Source of the DNA: Aquimarina sp. AU474
GTDB taxonomy: Bacteria > Bacteroidota > Bacteroidia > Flavobacteriales > Flavobacteriaceae
Assembly: GCF_900312815.1 (NCBI RefSeq)
Contig: NZ_OMPE01000008.1
Location: 62,001 to 126,000 of the forward strand
Direction of reading: 5' to 3'
DNA: 64,000 nt
The notes under the pieces were generated by a model that made no database searches, was not told the origin of the DNA, and saw nothing but the letters and a program-made list of their open reading frames with translations. The translations under genes and the position numbers were made by a program. Below, in pieces: positions 1 through 7,523 of this stretch; positions within the stretch are counted from its first letter, which is position 1; every line of letters begins with the position of its first letter.

Positions 1-149
1 AACCTGGGGATGCCGATTTATGGGCAACCAAGATTCAAAAAACTGATATCCAAAAAAAGGGGCAAAACACTGATGAAATAATAAAAGCAAATTATGATAT
101 TGTTTCTAATACAGAAATGGCGCAAAAATTTTATTTAAAACACGCTTAA
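1..149 (+). CDS. C-terminal end of a probable glycosyltransferase (partial)
   Basis: An open frame enters from the left edge and stops with TAA at 147-149, 8 bases before the next start. The visible tail of about 49 residues ends in NYDIVSNTEMAQKFYLKH. This resembles the C-terminal helix of GT4/GT1 glycosyltransferases, which often end in a 'YDI..N....E.YLK' segment. The polysaccharide context supports the call, but no catalytic region is present in the window, so the family is inferred. It is probably the preceding gene of the same operon. Confidence 0.45.
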   Translation, partial: PGDADLWATKIQKTDIQKKGQNTDEIIKANYDIVSNTEMAQKFYLKHA

Positions 150-157
150 AGACAATT

Positions 158-1558
158 ATGGCAGGAATTAAAGAGAAAATATATAATAATCTTCCATATC
201 CATTTAAATTCATTTTGTTAAATATCAAAGGGTATTTAAATACCAAACAACGGTATAACAAAGAATTTAAAGTCTACTTAAAAGAACATATTGATTTATG
301 GGATGCAGATCTTGATTCTGTAACTAAGTATCAAAATGAGAAATTGTCAATAGTACTCTCAGAAGCTTTAGAGCATTCAGATTGGTATGGTGATATAATG
401 AGAGCGTTAGGAATCACTTTACAGGATATAGAAAAGGATCCTATGCGAGTACTACAAAAAATGCCTATTTTAAAAAAGACAGATCGAAAGACTAAAGTGG
501 ATCTTATCGTAAATAAAAAAAGAGAAACGGCTATGGTAGGACATACGAGCGGAACCTCTGGCTCTCCTACGATAGATTATCTTGATTTAGATTCTATAAA
601 TGTATCCTTTGCTATATGGAAAAGGTTTCATCATGCAATCGGCGTTATTCCTGGAAATAAACAAGTTCGATTTTCGGGTAGGTTAATAGTAGATACAGAA
701 ACCAAAAAACCACCGTTTTGGGTGTATAATTACTTTGAGAAGCAATTATTGATGTCTACTTATCATCTTACAGCTGATAATTTAGGTAGTTATATCAAGA
801 AATTAAACAAATTTAAACCAGAACTAATAGATGGTTATCCATCTGCAATTTATATTATTAGTAAGTATATTAATAAGCAAAATATTTCCTTAAGTTTTAC
901 TCCTAAAGCTATTGCTGTTACTGCAGAAACATTATACGATTATCAGCGAATAGAAATTGAAAAAGCATTTAATTGTCATGTTTTTAACCAGTATGCATCT
1001 AGTGAAGGTAGTCCGTTTATAACAGAATGTGTAAAAGGTAATCTGCACCTCAATTTGGATTCTGGAGTCTTTGAATTTATAAATACTAAGGGAGAACCTG
1101 CCCAGGCAGGTGAAATTGCTAAATTAGTAGTAACGAGTTTTATCAATTATAAAACTCCTTTAATTAGATATGATATAGGAGATACGGTACTGCTATCTAA
1201 AGAGGAAGAACAATGTGATTGCGGTTGTAAAATGCCCATTATTGAAAAAATAATAGGAAGAGAAGATGATATCCTTTGGACAGAGGAGAAAGGGTATGTA
1301 GGAAGGATGGATACCGCTTATAAAGGCTTAAAAGGTATTGTCAAAAGTCAAATTATACAAGAAACCCCAGAAAAGATCATAGTTAATCTAATTGCTGATA
1401 CCGATTTTGATGACCCTATGAAACAGCAGTTGTTAGGTAACCTAAAGGATAGGCTAGGACAAAAAATAGAATATCAAATAAACGAAGTTGATGATATTGT
1501 ATTAGGACCAAATGGGAAGTTTGATGCAGTAAAGAGAAATTTTGAATTAGAATTCTAA
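158..1558 (+). CDS. CapK/PaaK-like AMP-forming ligase family protein
   Basis: This 466-residue protein belongs to the phenylacetate-CoA ligase (PaaK)/CapK branch of the ANL superfamily. The P-loop-like motif HTSGTSGSP lies near residues 128-136, an NQYASSEG segment (A5-like) near 277, and the YDIGDT motif near 335. It is followed by a short Cys cluster (CDCGC) near 352. Members in capsule loci are thought to activate a carboxylic acid as an acyl-adenylate for polysaccharide or lipid modification, but the substrate is unknown here. The ATG follows the preceding stop by 8 bases, so it is probably co-transcribed with the glycosyltransferase before it. A second, shorter relative lies at 12084-13391. 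Confidence 0.8.
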   Translation: MAGIKEKIYNNLPYPFKFILLNIKGYLNTKQRYNKEFKVYLKEHIDLWDADLDSVTKYQNEKLSIVLSEALEHSDWYGDIMRALGITLQDIEKDPMRVLQKMPILKKTDRKTKVDLIVNKKRETAMVGHTSGTSGSPTIDYLDLDSINVSFAIWKRFHHAIGVIPGNKQVRFSGRLIVDTETKKPPFWVYNYFEKQLLMSTYHLTADNLGSYIKKLNKFKPELIDGYPSAIYIISKYINKQNISLSFTPKAIAVTAETLYDYQRIEIEKAFNCHVFNQYASSEGSPFITECVKGNLHLNLDSGVFEFINTKGEPAQAGEIAKLVVTSFINYKTPLIRYDIGDTVLLSKEEEQCDCGCKMPIIEKIIGREDDILWTEEKGYVGRMDTAYKGLKGIVKSQIIQETPEKIIVNLIADTDFDDPMKQQLLGNLKDRLGQKIEYQINEVDDIVLGPNGKFDAVKRNFELEF

Positions 1559-1597
1559 CCCCTATGAAGTTGAATTCATTAAAACTAAAATAATACA

Positions 1598-2641
1598 TTG
1601 ACAATCTTACATATTATAACGGGATTAAGTGGTGGCGGAGCCGAACATATGGTCTTAGAGTTGGCCGGACAAACTGTGGGCACCAAAAACAAAACTATGG
1701 CAGTAGCTGTTTCTAATAGAAAACAAATACTCCATAAGTTTGAAGAAAAAGGAATAGAATGTCATTTTTTAAATATTACTTCTCCTAAATCCTTACTCCC
1801 TGGATTAAGACACTTAAAAAAAATTATAAAAAACGAGAAAGATGTCGTTTTCCATTGCCATATGTTTCATGCTTTTGCAATAGGTTTATTATGTAAGGTC
1901 TTTTTCAAGAATGCGCCCATCGTATTTACATTGCATACCAATAAGGTTAAGCAGTTATACCGACGATTGTTGTTGTTTGTAACCAAAGTTTTTAGAAAAA
2001 GTGATATCATTTTTAGTAATAATTCAAAAAAATGGTATTTAAAAAATAGTATTGCGATACCTAATGGTGTAGACACAAGAAGATTTGATAATACGATCAA
2101 AAAACAACAACAACCCTTTGTGTTTTTGTTTTTAGGAAGATTAACCGAACCTAAAAATCCATTATTTTTGGTTGAATTAGTGAAACGTCTTGTAGATCAT
2201 AATCACACGGATTTTGTAATCAATGTAGTTGGGGATGGAGGATTTCGAACAAAACTTGAAGCTGCGATTAAGCAAAATGCCGCCTCTAAGTATATAAAAT
2301 TATTTGGCCATCAGGATAATGTAGCAGATTACTTAAGGGATGCCAATTGTTTGTTGATTACATCACTTTGGGAAGGTATGCCAGTTTCGATTATAGAAGC
2401 GGGAGCTTCTAAATTACCAGTGATATCCACACCTGTAGGAAGTATTCCGGATTTTTTGAATGATGATAATGCTTATGTATCTAATTTAGATAATTTTCAT
2501 GAAGCTACAATATCTGTATTAACCAATTATAATACTGCCATACAAAAGGCAGAACATCTGTATACATTGGTTATGGATAAATATGATATCGACGCAATCT
2601 ATAAGTTGCATGTAGATCTTTATCAAAGTGTAATTAAATGA
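1598..2641 (+). CDS. Family 4 glycosyltransferase
   Basis: The 347-residue product begins ILHIITGLSGGGAEHMV, the usual N-terminus of retaining GT-B fold GT4 enzymes, with the glycine loop that contacts the sugar nucleotide. FLGRLTEPKNP opens the C-terminal Rossmann domain. The EX7E motif sits in WEGMPVSIIEAG near residue 260. The start is a TTG at 1598, because no ATG matches the family N-terminus. It is likely a cytoplasmic or membrane-associated enzyme adding one sugar of the capsule repeat; donor and acceptor cannot be told from sequence. It lies 39 bases after the CapK-like gene. Confidence 0.85.
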   Translation: MTILHIITGLSGGGAEHMVLELAGQTVGTKNKTMAVAVSNRKQILHKFEEKGIECHFLNITSPKSLLPGLRHLKKIIKNEKDVVFHCHMFHAFAIGLLCKVFFKNAPIVFTLHTNKVKQLYRRLLLFVTKVFRKSDIIFSNNSKKWYLKNSIAIPNGVDTRRFDNTIKKQQQPFVFLFLGRLTEPKNPLFLVELVKRLVDHNHTDFVINVVGDGGFRTKLEAAIKQNAASKYIKLFGHQDNVADYLRDANCLLITSLWEGMPVSIIEAGASKLPVISTPVGSIPDFLNDDNAYVSNLDNFHEATISVLTNYNTAIQKAEHLYTLVMDKYDIDAIYKLHVDLYQSVIK

Positions 2642-2664
2642 TAGAAATTATAGAATAAAACAGT

Positions 2665-4074
2665 ATGCTTTTTAACTCTTTCGATTTTTTTATCTTTTTA
2701 CCCATCGTTCTCATACTGTATTGGGTTTTAGTTAAGAATATTAGGTTACAAAATATACTCTTGTTAGTGGCTAGTTATGTTTTCTACGGCTGGTGGGATT
2801 GGCGTTTTCTTTCTTTAATTGCGCTTAGTACGATAACAGATTATATAGTTGGGTTTAGAATACAAAATGCTAGCACCCAATATGTAAAAAAGAGATGGCT
2901 TTGGGTTAGTATTGTATTCAATATAGGTCTGCTAGGTTTTTTTAAATATTTCAATTTCTTCATAGATTCATGGGTAGATCTGTTAGCCTCGATTGGTTAT
3001 CAATCTCAAAATGTTTGGATGTTAAATATCTTACTACCTGTTGGTATTTCTTTTTATACATTTCAAACAATGTCATACTCTATTGATATTTATAAAGGAA
3101 AATTAAAACCGACAAAGAATTTTATTGCTTTTGCTGCTTTTGTTTCGTTTTTTCCGCAATTGGTGGCAGGTCCTATTGAGAGAGCAACTAATTTATTGCC
3201 ACAATTTTTGAAAAAGAGAGAGTTTACCTATAAAGCTTTTTCTTATGGTATTAAATTAATGATCTGGGGTTTCTTTCTAAAATTAGTTGTAGCAGATAGA
3301 GCTGCAATCTATGTTAATGCTGTTTTTAATAATATCGAAAATCATGATGGTTTAAGTTTTATTGTAGCTACATTGTTTTTTGCTTTTCAGATTTATGGCG
3401 ATTTTGCTGGGTATTCCTTAATTGCTATTGGTACAGCCAAACTATTTGGATTTGATTTAATGACCAATTTTAGACGTCCTTATTTTTCGGCTTCGGTAGG
3501 CGAATTTTGGACCAGGTGGCATATTTCTTTATCTACTTGGTTTAGAGATTATTTGTATATCCCATTAGGAGGGAATAGAGTAGTTAAATCTCGATGGCTT
3601 TTTAATCTATTTATTACCTTTTTGATTAGTGGGTTATGGCATGGCGCTAACTGGACATTTGTTATTTGGGGTGCTTTAAATGGAATATATTTGATTATTG
3701 AAGCGCTACTTTTTAAGAAAAATAGAAAGGGACTACTTAATGTGTTTGTAACATTTTGTTTGATCAATTTTGCATGGATATTCTTTAGAGCTAATACTTT
3801 AGAGAATGCAATATACATTATACGAGATATTTTTACTACTCCAGGAAGATTGTATATAGGTAGTGGTGATGATATCGCCGCATCTCTGTATGCCACTCTT
3901 GCAATTATGATACTTCTTGTGATCGAAACTAAGAAAGAATATTTTAATAGGATTTTTTCAATCTCTAAGAATAAACTTGAAGTCGTAAGATTGACAGGGT
4001 ATGCATTAGTGGTATTTATAATTTTATATTTTGGAGTATTTGGAGAAAGTCAATTTATATATTTTCAATTCTAG
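2665..4074 (+). CDS. MBOAT family O-acyltransferase (AlgI/DltB-like), copy 1
   Basis: This 469-residue polytopic membrane protein is of the MBOAT family. It has many hydrophobic segments, the conserved RWHISLSTWFRDYLYIPLGG block and SGLWHGANWTF with the membrane His. AlgI/DltB relatives move an acyl group across the inner membrane for transfer to an exported polysaccharide. The C-terminus is SQFIYFQF; all three MBOATs in the window end in FIYFQF. Oddly, the usual DFSGYSDIAIG segment here reads DFAGYSLIAIG, replacing a normally conserved Asp (near residue 252) with Leu. It is followed 3 bases later by an SGNH-like partner, the standard AlgI-AlgJ or DltB-DltD arrangement. Whether it is active is open. 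Confidence 0.88.
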   Translation: MLFNSFDFFIFLPIVLILYWVLVKNIRLQNILLLVASYVFYGWWDWRFLSLIALSTITDYIVGFRIQNASTQYVKKRWLWVSIVFNIGLLGFFKYFNFFIDSWVDLLASIGYQSQNVWMLNILLPVGISFYTFQTMSYSIDIYKGKLKPTKNFIAFAAFVSFFPQLVAGPIERATNLLPQFLKKREFTYKAFSYGIKLMIWGFFLKLVVADRAAIYVNAVFNNIENHDGLSFIVATLFFAFQIYGDFAGYSLIAIGTAKLFGFDLMTNFRRPYFSASVGEFWTRWHISLSTWFRDYLYIPLGGNRVVKSRWLFNLFITFLISGLWHGANWTFVIWGALNGIYLIIEALLFKKNRKGLLNVFVTFCLINFAWIFFRANTLENAIYIIRDIFTTPGRLYIGSGDDIAASLYATLAIMILLVIETKKEYFNRIFSISKNKLEVVRLTGYALVVFIILYFGVFGESQFIYFQF

Positions 4075-4077
4075 AAG

Positions 4078-5010
4078 ATGATCAAGAAAGACTATAAAAT
4101 ATCACTATTGAAAATTGTAAAATTCCTAATCATTTTACTAATTGTAGATTTTGCATTAGGAACAATTTCGCAGTATGTTTTTTTTAATCAGAAAACGGGT
4201 AAATATGCTAGAGCAACTCATGCTATTGAGAAAACAGAAGCAAAGGTTTTAATATTTGGCAGTTCTCATGCTCATCGTCATTATATACCCGAAGTATTAG
4301 AAAAAGAACTACAAACATCTTCTTATAATGCAGGTGCCGAAGGGCAGCAGTTATTGTATCATTCTGCTCTTCAAAAAATGATTTTAAAAAGAACAAAACC
4401 AGATGTGATCATATTAAATGTGGATGAAGATTTTTTATATGGATCTCAAGCTGCATACGATAGACTTAGTGATCTGCATCCATATTATGCCAATCATAGG
4501 GAAGATCTAAAACCTATATTAGAACAACAATCAAGGTTTGTGGATTTTAAACTTTTTTTTAAATCTTACCAAACAAACTCGACTTTGGTACACGCGATAA
4601 GGTACTACTTATCTCCTCAAATTGATTTTAAGGGCTATAGGCCATTGTATGGTAAGTTAAGTGCGTCGAATAAGTTGAAGATGGTAGAAACTGATGAGAT
4701 CGAAACGGTAATAGACCAAAATTTTGTTACTGGATTTAAATCGTTTATTGCTAAGGCTAAGGATAATAATATAAAATTAGTAATGGTGACATCACCTAAT
4801 TTGGTTCAAGTAGATCATACCAACAATAAATCATTAAGTATGATAACCGAGATTATAAAAAATGAGCAGGTTACATTTATTGATTTTTTTAACTCTAAAC
4901 AATTTTTGAACAGGTATGAATTGTTTCATGATAGTTCGCATTTAAATAATGACGGAGCAACATTGTTTAGTAGTTTATTAGCAGAAGAAATAAAAAAAAT
5001 GAAATTATAG
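4078..5010 (+). CDS. SGNH-like membrane-anchored acyltransferase partner (AlgJ/DltD-type)
   Basis: The 310-residue protein has one N-terminal membrane segment (about residues 10-30), then a presumably periplasmic SGNH/GDSL-like domain. The nucleophile loop is IFGSSHAHRH near residues 58-67 and the C-terminal dyad motif is HDSSHLN, a canonical DxxH. An Asn/Gly oxyanion block (NAGAEGQQ) lies between them. It starts 3 bases after the MBOAT gene, so the two are surely co-expressed. The inferred role is to pass the acyl group from the MBOAT to a polysaccharide hydroxyl, or to trim it. Sequence similarity to named AlgJ proteins is not obvious by eye, so the subfamily is uncertain. Confidence 0.7.
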   Translation: MIKKDYKISLLKIVKFLIILLIVDFALGTISQYVFFNQKTGKYARATHAIEKTEAKVLIFGSSHAHRHYIPEVLEKELQTSSYNAGAEGQQLLYHSALQKMILKRTKPDVIILNVDEDFLYGSQAAYDRLSDLHPYYANHREDLKPILEQQSRFVDFKLFFKSYQTNSTLVHAIRYYLSPQIDFKGYRPLYGKLSASNKLKMVETDEIETVIDQNFVTGFKSFIAKAKDNNIKLVMVTSPNLVQVDHTNNKSLSMITEIIKNEQVTFIDFFNSKQFLNRYELFHDSSHLNNDGATLFSSLLAEEIKKMKL

Positions 5011-5073
5011 TTTGATAATATTAAAGGCGGTAAAACACCTAATTAAGTATGAATTTTAGAATTACAAGGATAT

Positions 5074-6483
5074 ATGCTTTTTAACTCATTAGAATTTTTC
5101 ATCTTTTTACCTATTGTATTTTTGTTATACTGGTTTGTGGTAAATAAAAACCTGAAACTTCAGAATTTTTTAATTCTAGTCGCCAGTTATGTTTTTTATG
5201 GATGGTGGGATTACAGATTTTTGTCTTTAATAGCGCTAAGTACAGTAGTTGATTATTTTATTGGCCTTAATATTAAAGGATCAGATAATCAAAAAATTAG
5301 AAAAAGATGGTTGGTGCTTAGTGCATTATTTAACTTAGGATTATTGGGCTTTTTTAAATATTACAATTTCTTTATCGAATCCTGGATAGACGCATTGGCA
5401 TCGGTAGGATATCAACTCGAAAACACTTGGACATTAAAAGTAATTCTTCCTGTAGGTATTTCTTTTTATACATTTCAAACCATGTCCTATTCTATAGATA
5501 TCTATAGAAAAAAGCTAGAACCTACTAGAGATTTTGTCGCTTTCGCGGCTTTCGTATCATTTTTCCCACAATTGGTGGCGGGACCCATAGAACGGGCATC
5601 TAATTTATTACCGCAGATGTTACATCAACGTAAGTTTGATAAACTTAAAAGCATTAAGGGGATTGAACTTATCGTTTGGGGGATGTTTAAAAAGGTAGTT
5701 ATAGCAGATTCTTTTGCACCAATTGTAAATGATATTTTTTCGAACTATGCAGATTTTTCGGGAGGCACGCTCATTTTAGGAGCAATTTTCTTCGCATTTC
5801 AGATATATTGTGATTTTAGTGGATATTCAGATATTGCGATTGGGACAGCAAAATTGTTTGGATTTGATCTCATGACCAATTTTAATTTTCCATATTTCTC
5901 ACGTAGTATAGGAGAATTTTGGCGAAAATGGCATATTTCATTATCTACTTGGTTTCGAGATTATTTATACATTCCTTTAGGAGGTTCCAAAGTAGGAAAA
6001 CTAATAGGGATTAGAAATGTGTTCGCTATTTTTCTGGTCAGTGGATTTTGGCATGGTGCAAATTGGACGTTTATCGTATGGGGAGGTATTCATGCGCTTT
6101 TATTTATACCGTCATTTTTACTAGGTACAAATAGAAGACATCTAGATGATGGTGCTAAAGAAAAAAGCGTATTGATATATATTAAAGATTTCGCTCAAGT
6201 ATTATTTACCTTTTTTGTAGTTACGATTGCTTGGGTATTTTTTAGGGCAGATTCGATTACCGATGCAATGCAGTATATAAAAGGAATAAATTCTTTTAAA
6301 GTAGATACTTCCAGCTTTATTATTTTTTCAGATGTTTTATTGATTATCGTGTTGTTGGTATTAGATTTTATGAGATATAAAAACATTAGAATTCATTTTA
6401 TTTTTTGGATTCTTATGGCAATGGCAATTATAGGATCGCTGAATAGAGAGATACAAGCAGAGTTTATTTATTTTCAATTTTAA
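5074..6483 (+). CDS. MBOAT family O-acyltransferase (AlgI/DltB-like), copy 2
   Basis: This 469-residue polytopic MBOAT is a clear paralogue of the 2665 gene: both begin MLFNS..FFIFLPIV and end FIYFQF. It keeps the family motifs intact, including DFSGYSDIAIG, KWHISLSTWFRDYLYIPLGG and SGFWHGANWTF. The predicted role is transfer of an acyl group, often acetyl, through the membrane to an exported glycan. The next gene starts 4 bases downstream and encodes another SGNH-like protein, making a second complete pair. The 63 bases before it contain no obvious terminator, so it may be in one transcript with the first pair. Confidence 0.9.
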   Translation: MLFNSLEFFIFLPIVFLLYWFVVNKNLKLQNFLILVASYVFYGWWDYRFLSLIALSTVVDYFIGLNIKGSDNQKIRKRWLVLSALFNLGLLGFFKYYNFFIESWIDALASVGYQLENTWTLKVILPVGISFYTFQTMSYSIDIYRKKLEPTRDFVAFAAFVSFFPQLVAGPIERASNLLPQMLHQRKFDKLKSIKGIELIVWGMFKKVVIADSFAPIVNDIFSNYADFSGGTLILGAIFFAFQIYCDFSGYSDIAIGTAKLFGFDLMTNFNFPYFSRSIGEFWRKWHISLSTWFRDYLYIPLGGSKVGKLIGIRNVFAIFLVSGFWHGANWTFIVWGGIHALLFIPSFLLGTNRRHLDDGAKEKSVLIYIKDFAQVLFTFFVVTIAWVFFRADSITDAMQYIKGINSFKVDTSSFIIFSDVLLIIVLLVLDFMRYKNIRIHFIFWILMAMAIIGSLNREIQAEFIYFQF

Positions 6484-6487
6484 GTAT

Positions 6488-7450
6488 ATGAAGTACGTAA
6501 AGAAAATAGTAGTTTATATTATAGTTTTAGAAATTTTGAATCTCATTGTAGGAGTATTTTCAAATGGAACAGATGCTTTTTTACCCTTAACTGGCTTTAA
6601 TGATCCACCATTGTATTATGATATGGATTCATTATACGGTGTTACACGCCAAAAGAACTCTAAACAAATGATAAACTATCCGTGGGGAGGTGTAGTGAAT
6701 CAAATCAACGCTCATGGATTTAGAGATGATGAGTTTAATAAAGGAGGTGTTTTGGTCCTTGGTAATTCTTTTGTAGAAGGCTTTGGGATGGATAACAAAG
6801 ATAGATTTTCTGAAGTATTGGAAGAAAAGTTAAACACGCCGATCAATAATGCAGGATCTGGTGGAGTTTGGACTCCTGTGCAAGGAATTGTTTTATTAAA
6901 ACATCTACTGAATGATGAAAAACTGAAATTTGATAAAGTTATTTTTGTTATGACACCTGGTGAAGTAGCGAATATCGGAAAACGTAACCCTAAGAGCGAT
7001 GCCAATAGGAGTTTCCCATATAAAAACGGAGAGGAGATTACATTTTATAAGGCGAAAGCGAATAGTTTTGGTACTAGTTTGTCTCTTACTAGTAAAGTAA
7101 AAAGGTTTAGTAAAAGTCTATTGGTGTTTAAGATATATAATATGTTTAAATATTACGGTACGGCAAAAAATAAACAAAAAAATGTAGATTTTAATCAGGA
7201 GAACTTGGATTGGGTTGTTAGAAAAATTGAAGAGCAAAAACTAAATGATATAGTAGAGGTTGTAGTTATTAATAATTTAGGAAGAATTCACCTTAATGGT
7301 ATTACGGATTATAAATCCGATTCATCACAAGTGAACTTTAATGTTATTGAATTTCCTGATGACCTTAATAATTATTTTGTAGCTAATGGTCATTTAAATG
7401 AAAAAGGGAATAAAATCCTAGCAGATTTGTTATATCCAATTGTTAAGTGA
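6488..7450 (+). CDS. SGNH-like protein paired with MBOAT copy 2; dyad Asp replaced
   Basis: The 320-residue protein has an N-terminal membrane anchor (about residues 5-25) and an SGNH-type fold signature: VLVLGNSFVEGFG near residues 88-100 for the Ser loop. The C-terminal block reads VANGHLNEKGNKI near residue 302, where AlgX/AlgJ-like proteins usually carry D-x-H. Here the Asp position is Asn, so the catalytic dyad looks incomplete. It follows MBOAT copy 2 by 4 bases and is followed by a strong terminator, ending this transcription unit. It may be a weak or inactive enzyme, or a glycan-binding partner; this is inference. Confidence 0.65.
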   Translation: MKYVKKIVVYIIVLEILNLIVGVFSNGTDAFLPLTGFNDPPLYYDMDSLYGVTRQKNSKQMINYPWGGVVNQINAHGFRDDEFNKGGVLVLGNSFVEGFGMDNKDRFSEVLEEKLNTPINNAGSGGVWTPVQGIVLLKHLLNDEKLKFDKVIFVMTPGEVANIGKRNPKSDANRSFPYKNGEEITFYKAKANSFGTSLSLTSKVKRFSKSLLVFKIYNMFKYYGTAKNKQKNVDFNQENLDWVVRKIEEQKLNDIVEVVVINNLGRIHLNGITDYKSDSSQVNFNVIEFPDDLNNYFVANGHLNEKGNKILADLLYPIVK

Positions 7451-7470
7451 GAAAGTAATATGAAATAAAA

Positions 7471-7500
7471 AAATCCCAAGTTTTTGACTTGGGATTTTTT
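7471..7500. terminator. Bidirectional rho-independent terminator
   Basis: A perfect 11-bp inverted repeat (AAATCCCAAGT at 7471-7481, ACTTGGGATTT at 7487-7497) with a 5-base loop is flanked by A-runs and T-runs on both sides. It lies between the convergent SGNH gene and the beta-helix gene and can serve both. Confidence 0.85.
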
Positions 7501-7523
7501 TTATGTGAGAGAAAGATATGTAT

